Assembly (NCBI GenBank): GCA_021777635.1 | Contig: JAJYDI010000080.1 | Location: forward strand, 1 to 9,292 | Source: Pseudomonadota bacterium | GTDB taxonomy: Bacteria; Pseudomonadota; Gammaproteobacteria; Xanthomonadales; Rhodanobacteraceae | Length of the DNA: 9,292 nucleotides | Direction of reading: 5' to 3' | Shown: one piece after another, positions 5,879-9,292 of the stretch | How the letters are laid out: the number at the start of each line of letters is the position of its first letter | Position numbering within the stretch: the stretch's first letter is position 1 | The notes under the pieces: generated by a model | What the model was told of the DNA's origin: nothing | Databases searched by the model: none | What the model saw: the letters and a program-made list of their open reading frames with translations, nothing else | Position numbers and translations under genes: made by a program

Positions 5879-7444
5879 ATGAAGCGAATCCTCGCCCTGC
5901 TTTGCGCCACCGCCATGCTGACGTTCGGCGCGGCGACGTTCGCCGCCGATGCACCGACGCCCAAAGCCGACGCCAAGGCCGCTTCGGTGGCGCCGCCCAA
6001 GGACGAAAAGTCGGTCACCCACGGCAACGTCACCGTTAACGGCCAGCGCATTGGCTACACCGCCACGGCCGGCACCATCGTACTCAAGGACAAGTCCGGC
6101 AAGCCCACCGGCACCATGTTCTACGTCGCCTACGTCAAGGACGGCGTGTCGAACCCTGCACGTCGGCCGGTCACGTTTCTCTACAACGGCGGACCGGGTT
6201 CGTCGTCGGTGTGGTTGCACATGGGCGCTTTCGGCCCGGTGCGGGTGATCAGCGGCGACGCTCACCACACCGTGCCCGCGCCTTACCAAGTGGTCAACAA
6301 CCAGTACTCGCTGCTTGATGCCAGTGACCTGGTCTTCATCGACGCCATGGGCACAGGCTTCAGCCGCATCCTCGACAAGGCCCACGGTGGCGTCGGCACG
6401 CCCAAGGATTTCTACGGCGTGGACGCCGACGGCAAGGCGTTTGCCCAGTTCATCTACGACTACCTAAGCCGCAATGACCGCTGGAACTCGCCCAAGTACC
6501 TGCTTGGCGAGAGTTACGGCACCACCCGCTCTGCAGTGCTGGCCAATGATCTCGAGAACGACGGCATCGACCTCAATGGCGTGCTGCTGCTGTCGTCGAT
6601 CCTCAACTTCGAGACCGCCAGCTTCAATCCGGGCAACGACTTGCCCTACATCACCTTCCTGCCCAGCTACGCCGCGGTCGCCTGCTACCACAAGGTGGTG
6701 AGCTGCCCGGCCGACCTTGCAGGCTACCTCGCCAAGGTGCGCGCCTTCGCCGGTGGCGAATACGCCAGTGCACTGATGCAGGGTGACCGGCTGGCGCCAG
6801 CGCAGAAGGCCGACGTCATTGCCCGGCTTGCGCAGTACACCGGACTCAAGCCGGGCTACCTCGAGAAGGCCGATCTGCGAGTCAACCTGTTCCAGTTCAT
6901 GGCCGAGCTGCAACGCAACCGCGGCTTGGTCACCGGCCGCCTGGATGGCCGCTATTCCGGCGCCGCGGCCGATTTGCTGGGCGAGTACGCCTTCAACGAT
7001 CCGCAGAGCGATGCCATCACCGGTCCTTACACCGCGGCGTTCAACCGTTACGTGCGGCAGACGCTGAAGTTCGGCGAGGATCGCCACTACGAGATCGTCA
7101 GCGACAGCGTCGGCAAGAACTGGAACTGGAAACACAACACCGGCCGCGGCTTCAACTGGCCGGGCTTCACCAATGTGGCACCGGATCTCGCCGCGGCCAT
7201 GCGCACCAACCCGCACCTCAAGGTCGAGATCGAGAACGGCTACTACGACTTGGCGACGCCGTTCTATGCCACCGAGTACACCGCCGACCACATGGGCCTG
7301 CCGCCGGATCTGCGCAGCAACATCAGCTTCAAGTTCTACGACTGCGGACACATGCTCTACGAGCACCTGCCTTCGCTCGAGCAGTTGCATGCCAACCTGG
7401 TGCAGTTCTACCGCGCGACCGACAACGAACCGGCACGCGGCTGA
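5879..7444 (+). CDS. Secreted S10 family serine carboxypeptidase
   Basis: This enzyme should remove C-terminal residues from peptides in the periplasm or outside the cell, probably for peptide nutrition; S10 enzymes usually favour acidic pH. The 521 residues begin with a signal peptide: KR at 2-3, a hydrophobic stretch to about 19, and likely cleavage after A22 or A23. The S10 landmarks follow: YNGGPGSSSVWLHMGAFGP (102-120, oxyanion region), VFIDAMGTGFSR (152-163), nucleophile S212 in GESYGTT, catalytic D457 in ENGYYDLATPF, and catalytic H491 in YDCGHMLYEH. The nucleophile elbow reads GESYGT where the common motif is GESYGG, a variation seen in bacterial members. The ATG at 5879 is preferred over an in-frame GTG at 5867 because it starts the signal peptide cleanly; neither has a strong ribosome site. 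It stands alone, divergent from the TPR-oxygenase gene and followed by a strong hairpin. Confidence 0.94.
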   Translation: MKRILALLCATAMLTFGAATFAADAPTPKADAKAASVAPPKDEKSVTHGNVTVNGQRIGYTATAGTIVLKDKSGKPTGTMFYVAYVKDGVSNPARRPVTFLYNGGPGSSSVWLHMGAFGPVRVISGDAHHTVPAPYQVVNNQYSLLDASDLVFIDAMGTGFSRILDKAHGGVGTPKDFYGVDADGKAFAQFIYDYLSRNDRWNSPKYLLGESYGTTRSAVLANDLENDGIDLNGVLLLSSILNFETASFNPGNDLPYITFLPSYAAVACYHKVVSCPADLAGYLAKVRAFAGGEYASALMQGDRLAPAQKADVIARLAQYTGLKPGYLEKADLRVNLFQFMAELQRNRGLVTGRLDGRYSGAAADLLGEYAFNDPQSDAITGPYTAAFNRYVRQTLKFGEDRHYEIVSDSVGKNWNWKHNTGRGFNWPGFTNVAPDLAAAMRTNPHLKVEIENGYYDLATPFYATEYTADHMGLPPDLRSNISFKFYDCGHMLYEHLPSLEQLHANLVQFYRATDNEPARG

Positions 7445-7460
7445 GTCGCCCGGAAATGCC

Positions 7461-7491
7461 GTCGCGGCCCGCCACGCGTGCGGGCCGCGAC
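7461..7491 (+). terminator. Strong GC-rich hairpin after the S10 peptidase gene
   Basis: A perfect 12-bp inverted repeat (7461-7472 with 7480-7491, stem GTCGCGGCCCGC) closes a 7-base loop, starting 16 bases after the peptidase stop. No T-run follows, so it departs from the classic intrinsic terminator, but its stability and position argue for 3' end formation or mRNA protection. It lies 20 bases before the hemB -10 box and therefore is probably not part of the hemB leader. Confidence 0.6.
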
Positions 7492-7511
7492 CCCGTTCCG
7501 AAAGCCGACGC

Positions 7512-8543
<1,032 letters not shown>

Positions 8544-8614
8544 GCGCGCCTTCCGCCGCGTCGTGCGGTACCGGGTCCGCCTGCGCGCGGGGTGCCCGCA
8601 CGTCGCGCAACGGA

Positions 8615-8641
8615 CATCCGGACCGGTCGTCCATCCGGACC
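8615..8641 (+). repeat. Short direct repeat upstream of the antiporter gene
   Basis: CATCCGGACC occurs at 8615-8624 and again at 8632-8641, a 17-base period. The 7-base spacer GGTCGTC, with the flanking bases, adds partial dyad symmetry (GGAC and GTCC). The pair ends 24 bases before the candidate -10 box at 8666 and could be an operator or activator site. No regulator gene is visible nearby, and two copies of 10 bases in GC-rich DNA could also be chance. Confidence 0.4.
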
Positions 8642-8665
8642 AGGAACTGCTGCGCCCGCTCACGG

Positions 8666-8671
8666 TAAAGT
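8666..8671 (+). promoter_or_regulatory. Candidate -10 box of the Kef-type antiporter gene
   Basis: TAAAGT (followed by GGC) matches TATAAT at four of six positions and lies 37 bases before the GTG start. The hexamer 17 bases upstream is GGAACT (8643-8648), which resembles an extracytoplasmic sigma -35 (GGAACTT) more than TTGACA, but the -10 is not a good match to that class. Weak call. Confidence 0.3.
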
Positions 8672-8697
8672 GGCTGCACGGCCATCCCTGCGGCCGC

Positions 8698-8702
8698 GAG
8701 GG
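8698..8702 (+). promoter_or_regulatory. Ribosome binding site supporting the GTG start
   Basis: GAGGG, six bases before the GTG at 8709. No in-frame ATG in the region gives a complete first membrane helix, so this site decides the start of the antiporter gene. Confidence 0.6.
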
Positions 8703-8708
8703 CCGCGC

Positions 8709-9292
8709 GTGAGCCAGCATCAGTTCCTGCAATCGGCGGTCGTGTTTCTGCTGGCCACGGTGCTGATGGTGCCGCTGGCGCGCCGTTTCCAGATGGGCGC
8801 GGTGCTCGGCTACCTCGTCGGCGGTGTGCTGATCGGACCCTCGCTGCTGGGGCTGGTCCCCAACGACGCGCGCGTGGCGCAGCTGTCTGAGCTGGGCGTA
8901 GTGCTACTGCTGTTCGTGATCGGACTGGAGCTCTCGCCGCAGCGGTTGTGGGTAATGCGGCGCGCGGTGTTCGGCGTCGGTCTGGCGCAGGTGGCGACTA
9001 CGGCGCTGGCGATCGGCGCGCTGGCGCGGCTCGGCTTCGGCCTCGGCACTGCCGCGGCGATCGTGGTGGGGCTGGGTCTGGCGCTGTCGTCCACCGCGTT
9101 CGGACTGCAGGTGCTGGCCGAGCGCAAGGAGCTGGGCAGCGCGCACGGCCGTCTCGGCTTCGCCGTGCTGCTGTTTCAGGATCTGGCCGCGATCCCGCTG
9201 ATCGCCGCGGTGCCTCTGCTGGCCGGCGCCGCGGCCAGCCATGCGGCGCTGCCGAATCTGCCGGCGCTGGCCCGCACGGTCGCGGCGATCGT
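8709..9292 (+). CDS. KefB/KefC-type monovalent cation:proton antiporter, CPA2 family (3' end cut by the window)
   Basis: This inner-membrane protein is expected to exchange K+ or Na+ for protons. 194 residues are visible and almost entirely hydrophobic, with about six membrane helices. Diagnostic blocks are LGYLVGGVLIGPSLLGL (33-49), ELGVVLLLFVIGLELSPQRLW (61-81), GLALSSTAFGLQVLAER (123-139) and FAVLLFQDLAAIPLIA (151-166). D158 in FQDLA corresponds to the conserved ion-binding aspartate of E. coli KefC. The start is a GTG with a GAGGG ribosome site; no in-frame ATG replaces it. The C-terminal nucleotide-binding (TrkA-N/RCK) domain that would allow glutathione gating lies outside the window, so KefB, KefC and other CPA2 antiporters cannot be told apart. 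It lies 165 bases after hemB and probably has its own promoter. Confidence 0.95.
   Translation, partial: MSQHQFLQSAVVFLLATVLMVPLARRFQMGAVLGYLVGGVLIGPSLLGLVPNDARVAQLSELGVVLLLFVIGLELSPQRLWVMRRAVFGVGLAQVATTALAIGALARLGFGLGTAAAIVVGLGLALSSTAFGLQVLAERKELGSAHGRLGFAVLLFQDLAAIPLIAAVPLLAGAAASHAALPNLPALARTVAAI

Noticed and set aside
6464..7390. 308-residue minus-strand open frame inside the S10 peptidase gene
   Set aside because: It is antisense to a gene with a complete catalytic triad and has low-complexity, shadow-like composition.
8563..8602. Inverted repeat CGTGCGG/CCGCACG after hemB as a terminator
   Set aside because: The 7-bp arms enclose a loop of about 26 bases with no T-run, so it is too weak to call.

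Overview
The window reads as a piece of a high-GC gammaproteobacterial chromosome, most likely Xanthomonadales/Lysobacterales (a Rhodanobacteraceae- or Lysobacteraceae-like genome). The basis is the rsmG-parA-parB order, a HemB of the cysteine-free Pseudomonas type, a secreted S10 carboxypeptidase, and Kef and 2OG-oxygenase families common in that group. The placement is an inference from gene content; no 16S rRNA or other taxonomic marker is present. I see no tRNA, rRNA, insertion sequence, CRISPR array or prophage gene. Nine protein genes fill nearly all of the window, and no gene-free stretch reaches 300 bases.

Left part, minus strand (1-3625). Read in the direction of transcription: a minimal membrane-anchored SPFH/band-7 protein, a 126-base gap, then a compact operon of rsmG (16S rRNA m7G methyltransferase), parA and parB (chromosome partition ATPase and CTPase clamp), and a family 2 glycosyltransferase cut by the window edge. 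rsmG/parA and parB/glycosyltransferase overlap by ATGA, and parA-parB are 8 bases apart, so the four genes are probably translationally coupled. mnmG, which often precedes rsmG, is absent, and I found no parS-like palindrome.

Middle (3626-5878). A 217-base gap with a locally AT-richer stretch and a small hairpin separates the SPFH gene from a 604-residue minus-strand protein. That protein is a long TPR array fused to a C-terminal 2-oxoglutarate/Fe(II) oxygenase domain, probably a protein hydroxylase of unknown substrate. A 221-base divergent gap follows.

Right part, plus strand (5879-9292). First comes a secreted S10 serine carboxypeptidase with a complete Ser-Asp-His triad, then a strong GC-rich hairpin with a perfect 12-bp stem. 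Next is hemB, with a TAGAAT -10 box and a GGAG ribosome site, and finally the start of a KefB/KefC-type CPA2 cation:proton antiporter that runs off the window. The antiporter has a GTG start and a short direct repeat in its upstream region.

Most of this is conserved housekeeping sequence. The least explained items are the TPR-2OG oxygenase, the truncated SPFH protein with a possible leaderless start, and the glycosyltransferase coupled to parAB. I found no clear sign of a new multi-gene system.
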